From: Rapidithrix thailandica
Lineage (GTDB): Bacteria > Bacteroidota > Bacteroidia > Cytophagales > Flammeovirgaceae
Direction: 5' to 3'
Assembly (NCBI RefSeq): GCF_039710355.1
Contig: NZ_JBDKWZ010000012.1
Coordinates: 62,001-126,000, forward strand
DNA length: 64,000 nt
Of this stretch, positions 18,901 to 28,800 are shown piece after piece (position 1 is the stretch's first letter; each line of letters starts with the position of its first letter). The notes beneath the pieces were generated by a model, which made no database searches, was not told the DNA's origin, and saw nothing but the letters and a program-made list of their open reading frames with translations. Both the position numbers and the translations under genes were made by a program.

Positions 18901-19327
18901 CAGACACACCAGTATCGTTGGCATTCGTTGAATGCCCAAAAAGAACGATTTTTAATAACTTATTTTGTTTATCAAATACCGGAAAATAGCTTCCGGATAA
19001 ATTTATTTCTTTTTTATCTTTTGTGATCCTTCTAAATTCTCCAGATTGAGGGTCTCCTGTTTTGAGTGCATCCCAAAACAATTGAAGCTCCATACTCTCT
19101 GAATATTCAGAAGTTAAAAGTAGCTTATGCGATTTGGCTAATAATTCCTCTTCCGAATAACCAAATAGCTCACAGAAACGCGCATTTGCCAGTAGGATGT
19201 TTCCCAACTCATCAAATTCTATACAAGCAAACAGCTCATTTAACGCTTTATACTGAGCTTCTAAAACAGGTGTATTCACTTTTTTTGAAGTATTCTCTGG
19301 AGAAGATTGAGAGCTATTGGTACTCAT
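15926..19327 (-). CDS. Soluble methyl-accepting chemotaxis protein with five PAS domains
   Basis: This 1133-residue receptor has no signal peptide or transmembrane segment and should be cytoplasmic. Five PAS domains follow each other (about residues 25-145, 150-260, 285-400, 450-565 and 570-680). The third has the RHPETP/AIAPV-like features of aerotaxis-type PAS. A coiled coil separates PAS 3 and 4. HAMP-like units follow (about 690-830), then a long MCP helical hairpin with the conserved tip (about 955-995, TDIAAQTNLLALNAAIEAAR). The C-terminus ends FTLAASK, with no xWxxF tether for CheR. It is the first gene of the che operon. Ligands or cofactors (flavin or heme) cannot be told from the sequence. 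Confidence 0.92.
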   Translation of the reverse strand: MSTNSSQSSPENTSKKVNTPVLEAQYKALNELFACIEFDELGNILLANARFCELFGYSEEELLAKSHKLLLTSEYSESMELQLFWDALKTGDPQSGEFRRITKDKKEINLSGSYFPVFDKQNKLLKIVLFGHSTNANDTGVSGQVSDVLNESHVLLELDLSGNIISANTNFCQVIGQDDVTDKTFSDFLEPKLANSSEFRFMWEGLKKGEEASVELELVGSGAKSVWLDCTFHLIEETQKIVAVAWDISHKQELLEELGYFKSAYERMENELGQNDEMKQELAARVELLNKTALVSESDLYGTITYVNEKFCEISKYTEDECLGKPHSILRHPETPKAVFKEMWETIQAGKIFQGRYKNKAKDGSYYWVDASIAPVLDEEGKPIKYLGIRFDITEQMNKQEEVEKLLEQSTEQQESIAAQEEELRQHMGEMKNAQEEMAKRQMELDGTLAAINSNSAFIEFDKNGDVTGANNLFLKAFKYKLEEIIGKHHRIFCDDAFTQSAKYKLFWEKLREGTPQTGEFKRLDKHGNEVWLMANYTPVVDENGDVVKIIKLATDITVDKLRNLDTSGQLDAVNKASCVIEYDLEGNVLQVNDNFLSLLGYTLEEIKGKHHRTLCEPEYVASSEYQAFWKKLKRGEFDQGTYKQVGKNEKDVYLQATYNPIFDMDGKPVKVVMIATDITRFTIALSQVSNFVNELSQGNFDAELSVHAEGDLGRMIQGNLALRDNLKNIINEIYKVIKSAGEDGNLNARLALEDAKGMWKELIDALNLLLQSIADPILEMNAIISELADGNLTQRFAMKANGDILNMAQALNTAMDNLNELLSAIGEHSDVIADSSVSLLEKSESMKNNTTEVASAISQMAQGAQDQAQRTDESSKLVENVMESAGSVADKAESINIAAETGQKSCKTGLGSIQKLVESMSGIGDSASKTSSSIGILTRRAEEIGRTLNVITDIAAQTNLLALNAAIEAARAGDAGRGFAVVAEEIRKLAEDSRKSAIEIEKIIGDVQKDTQSASKAIDIMETTVDQGKKATQDAEEVFKDIAKSSEETFTYSKAIKDASVGQKAAIESVVKNIEQIVVVAEETAAGTQQVANSSQELNASMELVASSSNQLSEVAKALKEGINKFTLAASK

Positions 19328-20011
19328 AATAGTTTGATTCTAAGTAAAGGGTAAACATTGTATTCAATAAACTTTGTAGGATGTCTATTTAGGAAGGAGT
19401 GTCCGTTATAATAAGTAAAGGGCTTTTCAGAATCAGGCCACATTACTATTTTCTTTGATAAAAAAATAATTGTGAAAATAGGATGAACAGCTTTGTCAGT
19501 ATGGAGATACTCAACTATGACGTTCAATGCTATTAATAAAAAAGCTTAATCACTTTATGATTATATCCTGAAAACGAAAGAGATAGGTTATTGTTTATAA
19601 AAAATACAGAGTACCCCTTAAGATCTTTTTAAGGTGATATAAGTTATTCAGAAATCACAAGGATTGAGGCAAAAAAATACTAAGAGAATGGTAGGCATTT
19701 ATTTTATTAATTCAATAACATAAAACAAGCAAACAACACCAAAGAGAATTCATTCAAAGTGCAGATGCTTTATTTTCAAATATTACAGATTAATCTATGT
19801 TTTTTGAGTTTCTGTCTGGCATTTGGTAGCTATATCAATTACATTTTATTGATAAGAAGGTTAGCTTATCTGAAATCACATAATCAAAATAAGTGCAATT
19901 GCTCATGTACTTGATACTCTTTACACTTAAATGCCAAAAAGCCCAAAAGGTAATAGATCTACCTTCTGGGCTTTTTCACTAATATCTTACAGTAAAAAAT
20001 TTAATCCATAA
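19328..20011. other. 684-bp AT-rich non-coding region upstream of the che operon
   Basis: No convincing gene was found; a 67-codon minus-strand frame at 19324-19527 lacks any family resemblance. The region must hold the promoter of the chemotaxis operon, but no clean TAnnTTTG element was seen on the minus strand. It contains the terminator at 19936-19976 and marks the start of the AT-rich block. Confidence 0.5.
19936..19976 (-). terminator. Strong terminator hairpin after the secreted-protein gene
   Basis: A 10-bp perfect outer stem (AAAAAGCCCA with TGGGCTTTTT) and a 6-bp inner stem (AAGGTA with TACCTT) enclose a 7-base loop. T-runs lie on both strands. It lies 36 bp past the stop of the 20012-20443 gene and closes that transcription unit. 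Confidence 0.85.
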
Positions 20012-20443
20012 TTATCTCCTAAATCCTAATACTGCCGCACCACAAAAACTTTTAGAATCTTTGAATGTAAAACTCAAATAGTAAATACCGGTTGCACGGC
20101 ATTTATAAATCCATCCTGGAGAAAATTTATTATTGTAATAACTAGTTACAATTTTATTTCTTCTAGAGTCATATAATGTACCAATAATACCATGAGCCCC
20201 ACCATCTTTACCACTAATATTGATTTGGTAGTTAGTATCTTTACTGAATACACAAGTGTATTCTATTTTCTTACGAGCTCCCCCTCTCCCATCGATTCTA
20301 AAACTTTTAGAAAATTGATATCCATTCGCCAATGACCTCATGCTTTTATTAATATATAATTCAGCATTACATTGAGCATAGGTAGAGGCACATGTAAACA
20401 AAATTCCACTAAAAAATAGTAGAGCTAAAAATATTTTTTTCAT
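20012..20443 (-). CDS. Small secreted protein of unknown function
   Basis: This 143-residue protein starts at the ATG complementary to 20441-20443; a longer in-frame extension would put about 22 residues in front of a good signal peptide and is unlikely. The leader MKKIFLALLFFSGILFTCAS ends at TYAQ, a signal peptidase I site. The mature part is beta-rich and basic with four cysteines (near the start, in TCVFS, in YKCRAT and in SFCGAAV), which could form two disulfides. The GIYYLSFTFKD end resembles pre-peptidase C-terminal type beta domains, but only loosely. It is the last of three genes behind the TerB-ABC transporter (gap 93 bp). The function is not recognised. Confidence 0.65.
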   Translation of the reverse strand: MKKIFLALLFFSGILFTCASTYAQCNAELYINKSMRSLANGYQFSKSFRIDGRGGARKKIEYTCVFSKDTNYQINISGKDGGAHGIIGTLYDSRRNKIVTSYYNNKFSPGWIYKCRATGIYYLSFTFKDSKSFCGAAVLGFRR

Positions 20444-20536
20444 ATTGCTAATTATTTTAAATCTGCAACAAAAAATAAAGTACTGAAATAGACAAAAAGT
20501 ATATATCAATCAGAAGACCGGATAAGAGAGAAATTT

Positions 20537-21430
20537 TTAGCGAATAATTTTATTTCTCACAGATCTAATTAGGCTAGTTATTTTGTCAATTTGAGCATCT
20601 GTCACTTTCACAGTACTTGAATTGTTATCCATAACTACTAACATACCATTTACTTCTTGTGTGGTAGGTTGCCCATATGTTGTTTCAATTGAAATTTCGT
20701 TATACACTTTTTTCAACTCGTTCAAATCCGAGATTAAACCAGGAAACTCCGGTTTCGTTTTGAACATTTGTAAAACTTTAAGTATTTGATCTAATACAAT
20801 CTTCTGCTCTGCTATTTTGACTTTAAGATCTTCATGTTTACTTCGCTGTTGAACTATGGTTGTAATGTGTAATGCTTCAATCCACCCTCCAGTTAAAAGC
20901 AGTATACTTAAATGATCACGTCCTTGTTGAGATAAGTGATAATTAATTTTTTCAAAATTTGAGGTTGTTGTCATTAACAACTCATCAAAATTATTTGCAC
21001 TTTCTGCTAATTTTTTGATAGTTTGATAATCAAAAAACTGTCCAATACTTAATCCATCCGCCAATTTTTTTACAGAACTCAAATAATTTAACGCATCTTG
21101 ATTTTTGCTGTAAATATTAGCAAACCCTAAATCAGTACCATAAACACCTAGATTCAAAGCTTTTTTAAAACTTGTGTTGTACTTGGAAACAAAATCAGAA
21201 TTGTTTAAATCCGTCTTATTGTAAACAGTACCAAGTTCTTTGATTAGCATGGATATTTCCAAAGGTGATGGAATTGCTTGTAGAATTTGCATAATGGCAT
21301 CATCCGACACTGAATAAGGTTGCGATAGTACTACCACCTTAGGATTATCATTCATTTTTGATGCAAGAGCAGTGTTACTTAATATTAAGATGTACACTAG
21401 TGCCGAAATTCCTAAATAAAATTTCTTCAT
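20537..21430 (-). CDS. Secreted helical protein of unknown function
   Basis: The 297-residue product has an N-terminal signal peptide (MKKFYLGISALVYILILSNT, cleavage near ALAS-K) and a largely alpha-helical mature region with no cysteines and no known catalytic motif. Helices around residues 185-240 (LHITTIVQQRSKHEDLKV) look like a coiled coil. It follows the TerB-ABC gene by 68 bp and precedes another secreted protein. It may be a periplasmic partner of the transporter, because the transporter has a large extracytoplasmic domain; this is inference from position. No family name is offered. Confidence 0.65.
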   Translation of the reverse strand: MKKFYLGISALVYILILSNTALASKMNDNPKVVVLSQPYSVSDDAIMQILQAIPSPLEISMLIKELGTVYNKTDLNNSDFVSKYNTSFKKALNLGVYGTDLGFANIYSKNQDALNYLSSVKKLADGLSIGQFFDYQTIKKLAESANNFDELLMTTTSNFEKINYHLSQQGRDHLSILLLTGGWIEALHITTIVQQRSKHEDLKVKIAEQKIVLDQILKVLQMFKTKPEFPGLISDLNELKKVYNEISIETTYGQPTTQEVNGMLVVMDNNSSTVKVTDAQIDKITSLIRSVRNKIIR

Positions 21431-21498
21431 ACTTTCTATAGCTTAGAAATATTATAAACTAACTTCAGTTAAAAGGGACTTTTCAATTAGAACTGTAT

Positions 21499-24400
21499 TT
21501 ATTTCGATTTCTTGCCCACATTTTGCGTAATGCTCCCAAACCATGTAATAATTCGTGATAATACATCAAAATATAAAGTCATGAACAAGATAAAAGTCAT
21601 TGCCCAAATAAACATTAAATTGAATGTATACGTGTTGAATAACTTTCCCAAAAAGGGCTTCACCGGGGCATAAAAATGGACTCTATAATCTAATAGTGAA
21701 CGGTTTAAGGAAGGAATATTGAATATAGGGTCCATTAATTGAACAACCTTTCCGTCACTCACAACTACTCGATCTTCAACCGTAGTATTCCTTACAATTT
21801 CCTCCAAACAGTCATTGTAATATTTATCCTTAAATTGACTTTGATCAATTCCTTCAGGAAGATCGTCTTTCATTTTATACAAAACGGAATCCTTAGACTC
21901 ACTTGCTCTAATAAAGCCTAAAGTATAAAATTGAGCAACTTGATTAAAATATTCTCTTAAAGCTTGAGTGTTCTCTTCACTGCTAAATCTATCCTCATTT
22001 ACTAAACTATCAATGTTTACTTTTTGAGATTTTGTATAGAAATCATTCCTCAACTCCCTCTTTAACAATAGAATATTGCTCTGAATAATTGGAGCTGTCG
22101 AATCATTTTTATTGGATAATAACGATGAGGTTTGGTTGATAATTTCATCCAGTTTTGGTTTCCAGTAACTGGATTTAAAGCTGTTACTTTTCTCCAGTAC
22201 TTCAAATTCAAACAAATTTTCCTCATACTTATTACTCTTAAAATGTTCTACAGCAATACCTTCATAAGTCCAGCGAGAAGCCATAAAATCTGCCACTAAC
22301 GGAACTTTTCCTTTATCACTTATCGAATTATTTAATTTATCGTAATCGAATATAACTCCACTAGCAATAAGCTGAGGAATAAGTAATAATGGAATTAATA
22401 TATAAACTGTAACAGCAGAGTTAAACGCAGAAGAGATATTTAAACCTATTACATTTGCATGACATGATGCCGTAAATAACGCCAACCAATACATAAAATG
22501 TAACCCATCAATTCCAAGTACTAAATTGCCTATTAAAACAAAACTGACAGTTTGGATAGCAGAAAAAGCAAATAATATCAGAACTTTTGAAGTCAAGTAA
22601 CTGAAGCGGCTTAAATTCAAAAAGGTTTCCCTTTTTAATATTTTCCGGTCTCTGATAATTTCTTCCGCACTCACTGACATCCCCATAAATAAAGCAGCAA
22701 CTACACATATCAGAATATAAGCAGGAATATTATCATTGTGCCTAAAAATATACTCTCCATCACTTGATCCTCTATACCTAATCACCCATGATATTAATAA
22801 AGCTAAAAAAGGGGCTTCTAATAAGTTAATTGTTAAGTATTGGAGGTTACTGATTTTAGAAAGAAAATCTCTTACAGAAAAGATTAATGTTTGTTTTATT
22901 CTTGATGGGATTTTAAGAGTTGAAGGGGGATCTTCTTTTACGTTCTCCAAACGTTCTAAAGAAAAATGGTCTAAATACATTTTATACCATTCTTCTGGTT
23001 GTACTTTTCTTTTATTCGTAAATTCCCCATATTCGTCTACCACCCTTGATTCAATGATATTGAATATTTGCTCAGGGTTTACGTTCCCACAAGTTGCACA
23101 CTGTCCACGATCACTTCCTACTTGACGACTGGCACTCTTAAAATAGGTAACGGCTTCTATTGGGTTACCCATAAAAATAGGGAACCCGCCTGTATCCATA
23201 ATTAACATTTTATCAAACATCTTAAAGATGTCCGAAGAAGGTTGGTGGATAACTACAAATATGAGCTTACCTCTTAACGAAAGCTCTTTTAATAAATCTA
23301 TTACATTTTCCGAATCCCTTGAAGAAAGCCCGGAAGTGGGTTCATCCACAAACATAATTGCCGGTTCACGGATGAGTTCAAGTGCAATGTTCAGTCGCTT
23401 TCTTTGCCCTCCACTAATTTTTTTATTCAAAGGACTTCCTACTTTCAAGTGGGCTCTTTTTTCCAAACCCAAACTTGTAAGTACTGCCATCACTCTTTTG
23501 TCAATTTCTTCATCACTTATGTCTCCAAAACAGAGCTTGGCATTATAGAATAAATTTTGGTATACAGTTAATTCCTCAATTAATAAATCATCTTGAGACA
23601 CATAGCCAATCACTCCCTCAATCTTATCCGTGTCTTGCTGGCTATGAACATTATACCCATTTATCAACACATTTCCTTTGGAAGGGGATTCCAGACCGGC
23701 CAAAACATTCAATAATGTTGTTTTTCCAGCCCCACTCGCCCCCATTATTCCAATTAGATTTCCATTACTTTCTGATAAATTAATGTTTTGAAACCCAATT
23801 GTTCCATTTGGAAATTTAAATTCTAAATCATGTACATTAAAAGATATATTGTCAACTTCTTGGTCTGTATTATAAGTACTAACCAAATCGCTATAATAAA
23901 GAGGGGCTCCTTTGGGGGTTTTAAATACACTTCCCGGGGCAAACTGAATTACACTTTCGTGTTTTACTAATTGCCCATTTAAATAAATTTCATCCTTTCC
24001 AGTGTATTTTGTAAAGTAAGCTCCGACACTCTTAACGCGTATAAAAATAATTTCCCCATCCAATTGACCTGAATCAATATATTTTAATTTACTTCCTTCT
24101 GAAGGTTTATCATTATCAAAAATTAAAATATCTTCATGATCAATTTGTGAAGAGTGGGCTTCAAATACAAAACTTTCTATCAACTTGTACTCTTCTGTCG
24201 GAATATTAAATACTGTTGAAACAGTATTAATGATTTCCATTCTTTGAGATGTGAAAGATCGGTCAGAAGCTACTAGTTCTAATAACTTAATCAATACAAT
24301 TACTTTTTGTTGTTGATTAAGTGTTTTATTAATTTTTTTACAAATCGCTAATGTACGAACAGAATCCCTGACATTCGTCAACTTCCTTTTATTCTTCCTC

Positions 24401-24606
24401 TTTTCCTTATCACTAACCTCTTTTGTAGCAATTCCATACTCTGCAAATTGATCAAATAGAGCAATATATTCCTCTACAGTCTTGGTATCGAGTTCTAAGC
24501 GAAAATATTCAATTACAAAATCCCTTTCCGCATTAGTTACTCCACCATCTTGTTTTGATATAATTGCAAAAAGTTGGGTAAGAGCTTTTAATATTTCTTC
24601 ACTCAT
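21499..24606 (-). CDS. TerB-domain ABC transporter (ATPase fused to ABC2-type permease)
   Basis: The 1035-residue protein combines several parts. Residues 1-150 form a TerB-like helical domain (QDGGVTNAERDFVIEYF). Residues 185-243 are beta-rich and loosely FHA-like. An ABC ATPase follows, with Walker A GASGAGKT at 289-296, signature ISGGQRKRLNIAL and Walker B IMFVDEPTSGLSS. The permease with several transmembrane helices (about 590-780) is followed by a long soluble insertion of about 200 residues and a last transmembrane segment near the C-terminus. The ATPase-then-permease order resembles ABCG-type exporters. A CATC pair lies after the ATPase. The position behind siaC and before two secreted proteins suggests regulated export or an envelope function. 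The substrate is unknown. Confidence 0.85.
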   Translation of the reverse strand: MSEEILKALTQLFAIISKQDGGVTNAERDFVIEYFRLELDTKTVEEYIALFDQFAEYGIATKEVSDKEKRKNKRKLTNVRDSVRTLAICKKINKTLNQQQKVIVLIKLLELVASDRSFTSQRMEIINTVSTVFNIPTEEYKLIESFVFEAHSSQIDHEDILIFDNDKPSEGSKLKYIDSGQLDGEIIFIRVKSVGAYFTKYTGKDEIYLNGQLVKHESVIQFAPGSVFKTPKGAPLYYSDLVSTYNTDQEVDNISFNVHDLEFKFPNGTIGFQNINLSESNGNLIGIMGASGAGKTTLLNVLAGLESPSKGNVLINGYNVHSQQDTDKIEGVIGYVSQDDLLIEELTVYQNLFYNAKLCFGDISDEEIDKRVMAVLTSLGLEKRAHLKVGSPLNKKISGGQRKRLNIALELIREPAIMFVDEPTSGLSSRDSENVIDLLKELSLRGKLIFVVIHQPSSDIFKMFDKMLIMDTGGFPIFMGNPIEAVTYFKSASRQVGSDRGQCATCGNVNPEQIFNIIESRVVDEYGEFTNKRKVQPEEWYKMYLDHFSLERLENVKEDPPSTLKIPSRIKQTLIFSVRDFLSKISNLQYLTINLLEAPFLALLISWVIRYRGSSDGEYIFRHNDNIPAYILICVVAALFMGMSVSAEEIIRDRKILKRETFLNLSRFSYLTSKVLILFAFSAIQTVSFVLIGNLVLGIDGLHFMYWLALFTASCHANVIGLNISSAFNSAVTVYILIPLLLIPQLIASGVIFDYDKLNNSISDKGKVPLVADFMASRWTYEGIAVEHFKSNKYEENLFEFEVLEKSNSFKSSYWKPKLDEIINQTSSLLSNKNDSTAPIIQSNILLLKRELRNDFYTKSQKVNIDSLVNEDRFSSEENTQALREYFNQVAQFYTLGFIRASESKDSVLYKMKDDLPEGIDQSQFKDKYYNDCLEEIVRNTTVEDRVVVSDGKVVQLMDPIFNIPSLNRSLLDYRVHFYAPVKPFLGKLFNTYTFNLMFIWAMTFILFMTLYFDVLSRIITWFGSITQNVGKKSK

Positions 24607-24698
24607 GATACTGAATTATCAGGAATCCATTCAGGATTTGAAAAAATCTGTTTTTGCTAAAAACAGTATATGCAGGAGAAAAAAATTTATTTAAAAAG

Positions 24699-24732
24699 AA
24701 ACAATAGTTGAGAATTAGATCAACTATTGTTT
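24699..24732 (-). terminator. Hairpin between siaC and the ABC transporter gene
   Basis: A perfect 13-bp stem (AAACAATAGTTGA with TCAACTATTGTTT) has an 8-base loop. On the minus strand it is followed by CTTTTTAAATAAATTTTTTT. It lies in the 145-bp gap between the SiaC-like gene and the TerB-ABC gene. It could end the sia transcript or act as a partial (attenuating) terminator. Confidence 0.75.
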
Positions 24733-24751
24733 TCTAATTCACTAAAAAAAT

Positions 24752-25114
24752 TTAGTAAGTCTTAAATTCAAAAGGAACATCCACTAATTCGGAAAACTCC
24801 TCTCCGGCTTCCTCCATATCTTCATCATCTTCATGAAAGTACCAGTCAACACTTGATCCTTCAATGTCTTCTAATTTTGATAAAATATCCAAAATTAACT
24901 TTGACGATGCGGTATTGAAGTATTCAAGCTTAAATATGAAAGGTGTCTGGGGATTAGCATCATTATTATACTCATCTAACCAGTCTAAAACAGGTTGAAA
25001 AAACTCAGCTGCATCTTCAGGAAGAGCTCTTCCCGATAATTCAAAAGAATTAGTTGACTTATCTAAAATAATTCTGGGGGTATCTTCTGTTCCCTCTAAG
25101 TTTAGTGCCTTCAT
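24752..25114 (-). CDS. SiaC-family regulatory phosphoprotein (DUF1987)
   Basis: This 120-residue acidic protein matches the SiaC/DUF1987 family. In Pseudomonas the unphosphorylated form activates the diguanylate cyclase SiaD, the kinase SiaB phosphorylates it and the phosphatase SiaA dephosphorylates it. The conserved segment KLEYFNTASSK is present; the Thr is residue 68, the same number as the phosphosite reported for P. aeruginosa SiaC. PRIILD near the start and the acidic helix before the C-terminus (DEDMEEAGEEF) are also family-like. It lies 44 bp behind siaB. No GGDEF gene is in the window, so its output partner is unknown. Confidence 0.85.
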   Translation of the reverse strand: MKALNLEGTEDTPRIILDKSTNSFELSGRALPEDAAEFFQPVLDWLDEYNNDANPQTPFIFKLEYFNTASSKLILDILSKLEDIEGSSVDWYFHEDDEDMEEAGEEFSELVDVPFEFKTY

Positions 25115-25158
25115 GTTATTTAATTATTTATTTCAATTCTTAATTAAGAAGAAAAAAA

Positions 25159-25707
25159 TTAACCTCTCGGAATTATAGTTTGCAAAGAAAAAAATGTCAG
25201 CCTATCATTGATAGGAACAAAGTCAAACATTAACTTTTCTCCTGATTTTCTGGCCATATCAATAAAGCCTAAACCAGCTCCACCTTTATCTGATAAGTCC
25301 CCGCTCTTAATCACCTCCTTATATAAAGACTTTAACCCTGTTTTGTCCAGGCTATTTATAGTCTTTAATTGTCTTTTCATTTCTTCCACCTTATCATTTG
25401 CAATTGGATTACCAGAAGTGATAAAGTACTCTTTATCATGCTTTCCAATCATAAATATGGCGTTGCTTTTTTGACTATTATTCGCAGCTTCAGCATGTTT
25501 ACAAATATTTTGCAAACACTCAACCATAATATTAAAGACTTTTCTTTTAATGCTAGATTCCTCACCAAAAGAGTCCAAATTTCTCTCTGCCATTGCTAAG
25601 ACCGATTTTGTAATCTCTTGAGTAAACTCCCCTTCATAAACCAATATCAGACTGCGGTCTAGCATTATGTTATGTAAATCATAAATATATTTCATGTTGG
25701 CTGACAA
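25159..25707 (-). CDS. SiaB-like protein kinase (GHKL fold)
   Basis: The 182-residue product resembles SiaB-family kinases, which phosphorylate SiaC. It shows a divergent GHKL ATP-binding fold: an N-box-like helix VFNIMVECLQNICKHAE with E63 and N67, and a glycine-rich G-box GGAGLGFID at 142-150. No phospho-accepting His domain is present. A second in-frame Met at residue 5 is an alternative start. The gene follows the phosphatase gene by 93 bp and precedes siaC by 44 bp, in the A-B-C order of the Pseudomonas operon. An anti-sigma-factor kinase of the RsbW type is the main alternative, but the SiaC neighbour makes the Sia assignment more likely. Confidence 0.8.
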   Translation of the reverse strand: MSANMKYIYDLHNIMLDRSLILVYEGEFTQEITKSVLAMAERNLDSFGEESSIKRKVFNIMVECLQNICKHAEAANNSQKSNAIFMIGKHDKEYFITSGNPIANDKVEEMKRQLKTINSLDKTGLKSLYKEVIKSGDLSDKGGAGLGFIDMARKSGEKLMFDFVPINDRLTFFSLQTIIPRG

Positions 25708-25800
25708 TTTTAAAAAATCTATATTCTTAATTAAAAACCTAAATTTGAAACGCTTATTTTAAGGAAAAAACATACTTACAGGTTAAAAAATATCATTTCG

Positions 25801-28800
25801 TCAAAATTTTACTCCAATTAATAATATATCATCAGTTTGCCTCCTATCCCCTTTCCAATTGATAAACTCCTCATATACAATCTGCTTCATTTCTTGCATA
25901 TCCGAATGCTTTTGCTGACTGATCAGCTCCCGTAACCGTCTTGGTGCAAACTTTCGGTTATTAGGTCCTCCAAATTGGTCTGGCATTCCATCTGAAAACA
26001 TGTAAATTTCGTCTCCTTTTTGGATTTCTATTTTATTGGTTTTGAAATTTGTTCTATTTCTATACTGTCCTCCACCAATTGGAAACTTATCTCCTCTGAT
26101 TTGTGTCAACTCTCCTGAAGAATAGAAATACAGTGGACGATGCGCTCCGGCATATTCAAGTTCATTTTGCTTTTTATTCACTTTACATAAGGAAATATCC
26201 ATTCCGTCTTTTGTATCAGAGCTATCTCCACTTTGCTTTAATGTTCTTGTGACACCAGCATTAAGCGCATCTAGTATTTGCCCAACATCTGATACCCCTT
26301 GAGAATTGACCACATCATTCAAAATAAAAAATCCTATGAGTGAAATAAGAGCTCCAGGCACTCCATGACCAGTACAATCCACCGCAGCTATGTACACATC
26401 GTCTCCCTTTTCCAAAAACCAAGGAAAATCACCACTGACAACATCTCTTGGGAGGTATAACATAAATGAATCAGGGAAGGCCCTCTGTATTACATCATCA
26501 TCAGGTAAGATTGCACTTTGAATTCTTTGAGAGTAATTAATACTTTCTGTAATTTTCTTATGCGTGTCTCGGATTTCAATTTCAGCTTTCTTTCTCTCTG
26601 TGATATCATGGTACACAATCAATGCAGATTCTACTTCATCCAAGTCATTAAATTCAGGGATCGCATTAACTTGCATAACTCTCTCTCCATCAAAAGTTGG
26701 GAACTCCATCTCCACTTCAATTTTTTGACCTTTATCAACTACTTGTTCAAGCAATGCAATCCAAGATGACTTAATTTTTGTATCCAGATCAATTTCATTG
26801 ATAGGCTTCGCTAAAATCATATCAGGATGCCTGCCTGTCAAATTTTCAATTATAGGGTTAATATAATATACTGTCCCTTCTTTATTTACCCTTGTAATCA
26901 AATCGGGCGAATTCTCCGAAAGAGCCTGCATTTGACTTCTCATCCTTTCTTCTTGCTCTGCTCTTCTTCTTTCTGTAATATCTCTTGAGTTTACAACAAT
27001 TCCTTTAATTGCCGGATCCGACAATAAATTTGTTCCTGTTGCTTCAAGCCAAATTGCATGATTGTCTTTTGTGATGTATTCTACTTGTATTGAATAAGGA
27101 TTATCAACATCTTCTAATAACTTAGAAAAGAATTCATCAAATACTTCCCTACTATCCGGATGGATATTTTGCAAATCACTGATTCCAGTCATCTCTTCTT
27201 GGCTATACCCAAGGATCGGTTCTACAGACGGACTAATATATCGGATCTCCCCATTTTTCTCATAAATTGCGATAACTTCAGAAGCATTTTCCAAGAATAC
27301 TTGCATTCTCTTCTGAGTCATATTCACTTCTTCAATTTGCTCTTCCAAACGATGATTTGTCCTCTTCAGTTCTTCTTGTGTAGCCTCCATTTCCTCTGCA
27401 TTTTGACGGAGGATTTCTTGCTGCATTTTCAATTCCTCACTCATTTTTTGAGACTCTTCTAGAAGCTTAACCGTTCTCTCATTGACTTTAATATTAAAGA
27501 TAGTGCGGGCAATAATGACCGAAATTTCTTTAACAAACTCAATATGAGTAGGACTGAATTTGGTAAAACCAGCAAATTCTAGTATACCATAAACTTTTTC
27601 ATCTATTAGTAAAGGTATTAAAACAATACAAGAAGGCTTCTGGTCTCCTAAAATACCAGAAGTAATGGTTACATAGTCTTCCGGTATTTCAGTCCTAAGG
27701 ATAATATCTTGCTCAGCAGCACACTGCCCCACTAACCCCTCTGCAAACTTAAAATCCTTTTTATAATATTTCTTCTTTTGGTAGGCATAGCAAGCTACCA
27801 TTTCGAAAAGCGCTTCACTCTCATTATCCAATTCATTAATGGTATAAAAAGCACCTTGAATCGCATTAATTTTTTCTGTAACGAATGCTATCACTTCATT
27901 ACCCAACCCTTCTAAATCATTATGTAATCTTAATATTTGGCTAATTTCAGCAACGCCTGTAACGATCCAGTTTCGCTTGTTATCTCTTTCATCTGCTTCT
28001 TGGATGCTATCCCTCATTGACAATAATGCGTTCCCAAGATTATCATCTTTACTCATAGGTGTGAACTCGGCAGCATAGTTACCTTCACCAATTTGATGAG
28101 CGAAATTGACCGTTCGTTTTAAGGCAATTACTAAGTCTTTTACTGCAGAGCCCATCTCCCCAATTTCATCTTGAGATCTAACTTCAATATTTTCAGGTAA
28201 GACTCCCTTTGAAATTAAATTCAGCTTATCATTTATATAAATAATTGGTCGAACTAACAACTTAGAATAAACTAATGCGGCTGTCAATGCTAAAAATATT
28301 ATTAACAAGCTTGACTTTACAAAAGTCCAAACTAAATCATAAATAGGTTGATTTACTTCCTCTTTATCCATTTTCACCACCAAGCCCCAATCTACTACCG
28401 GAATATGATTCCAATAACTTAATGTGGTTACCCCTCTAAAATCAATATCATAAATAAAATCAGGTTTCTCACCAAGGGCCGATTTCTGAACTGCAATATT
28501 GGTTGGATCATTATTCAGTACAAACTCTGTTAAAAGCCCGGTCGTGACGCCTTTTAAAGGGCTAATGATATTTATTTTTGACTCTTCCTGTTTACATAGA
28601 ATTATTTCACCTGACTCCCCAAGAGCATCTTCTTCATTCAATTTTTTGTAAATGTTCTCAGATACATTAAATGACAAGACCATATACCCTATCACTCCCC
28701 CATATTGACTTTTAATCGGGGACACCACATACATAAAAGCCTGTTTACCAGCCAAAAAAACTTTCCCGAAATATAATTCTTCTTTTCCTTTCTCCAATAA

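Noticed and set aside
19324..19527. 67-codon minus-strand frame upstream of the MCP
   Set aside because: It overlaps the MCP start and has no recognisable features; it is more likely leader sequence.
25159..25707. RsbW-type anti-sigma kinase
   Set aside because: It is possible by fold, but the neighbours are a SiaC-like protein and a SiaA-like phosphatase and no anti-sigma antagonist (STAS) gene is present, which favours SiaB.
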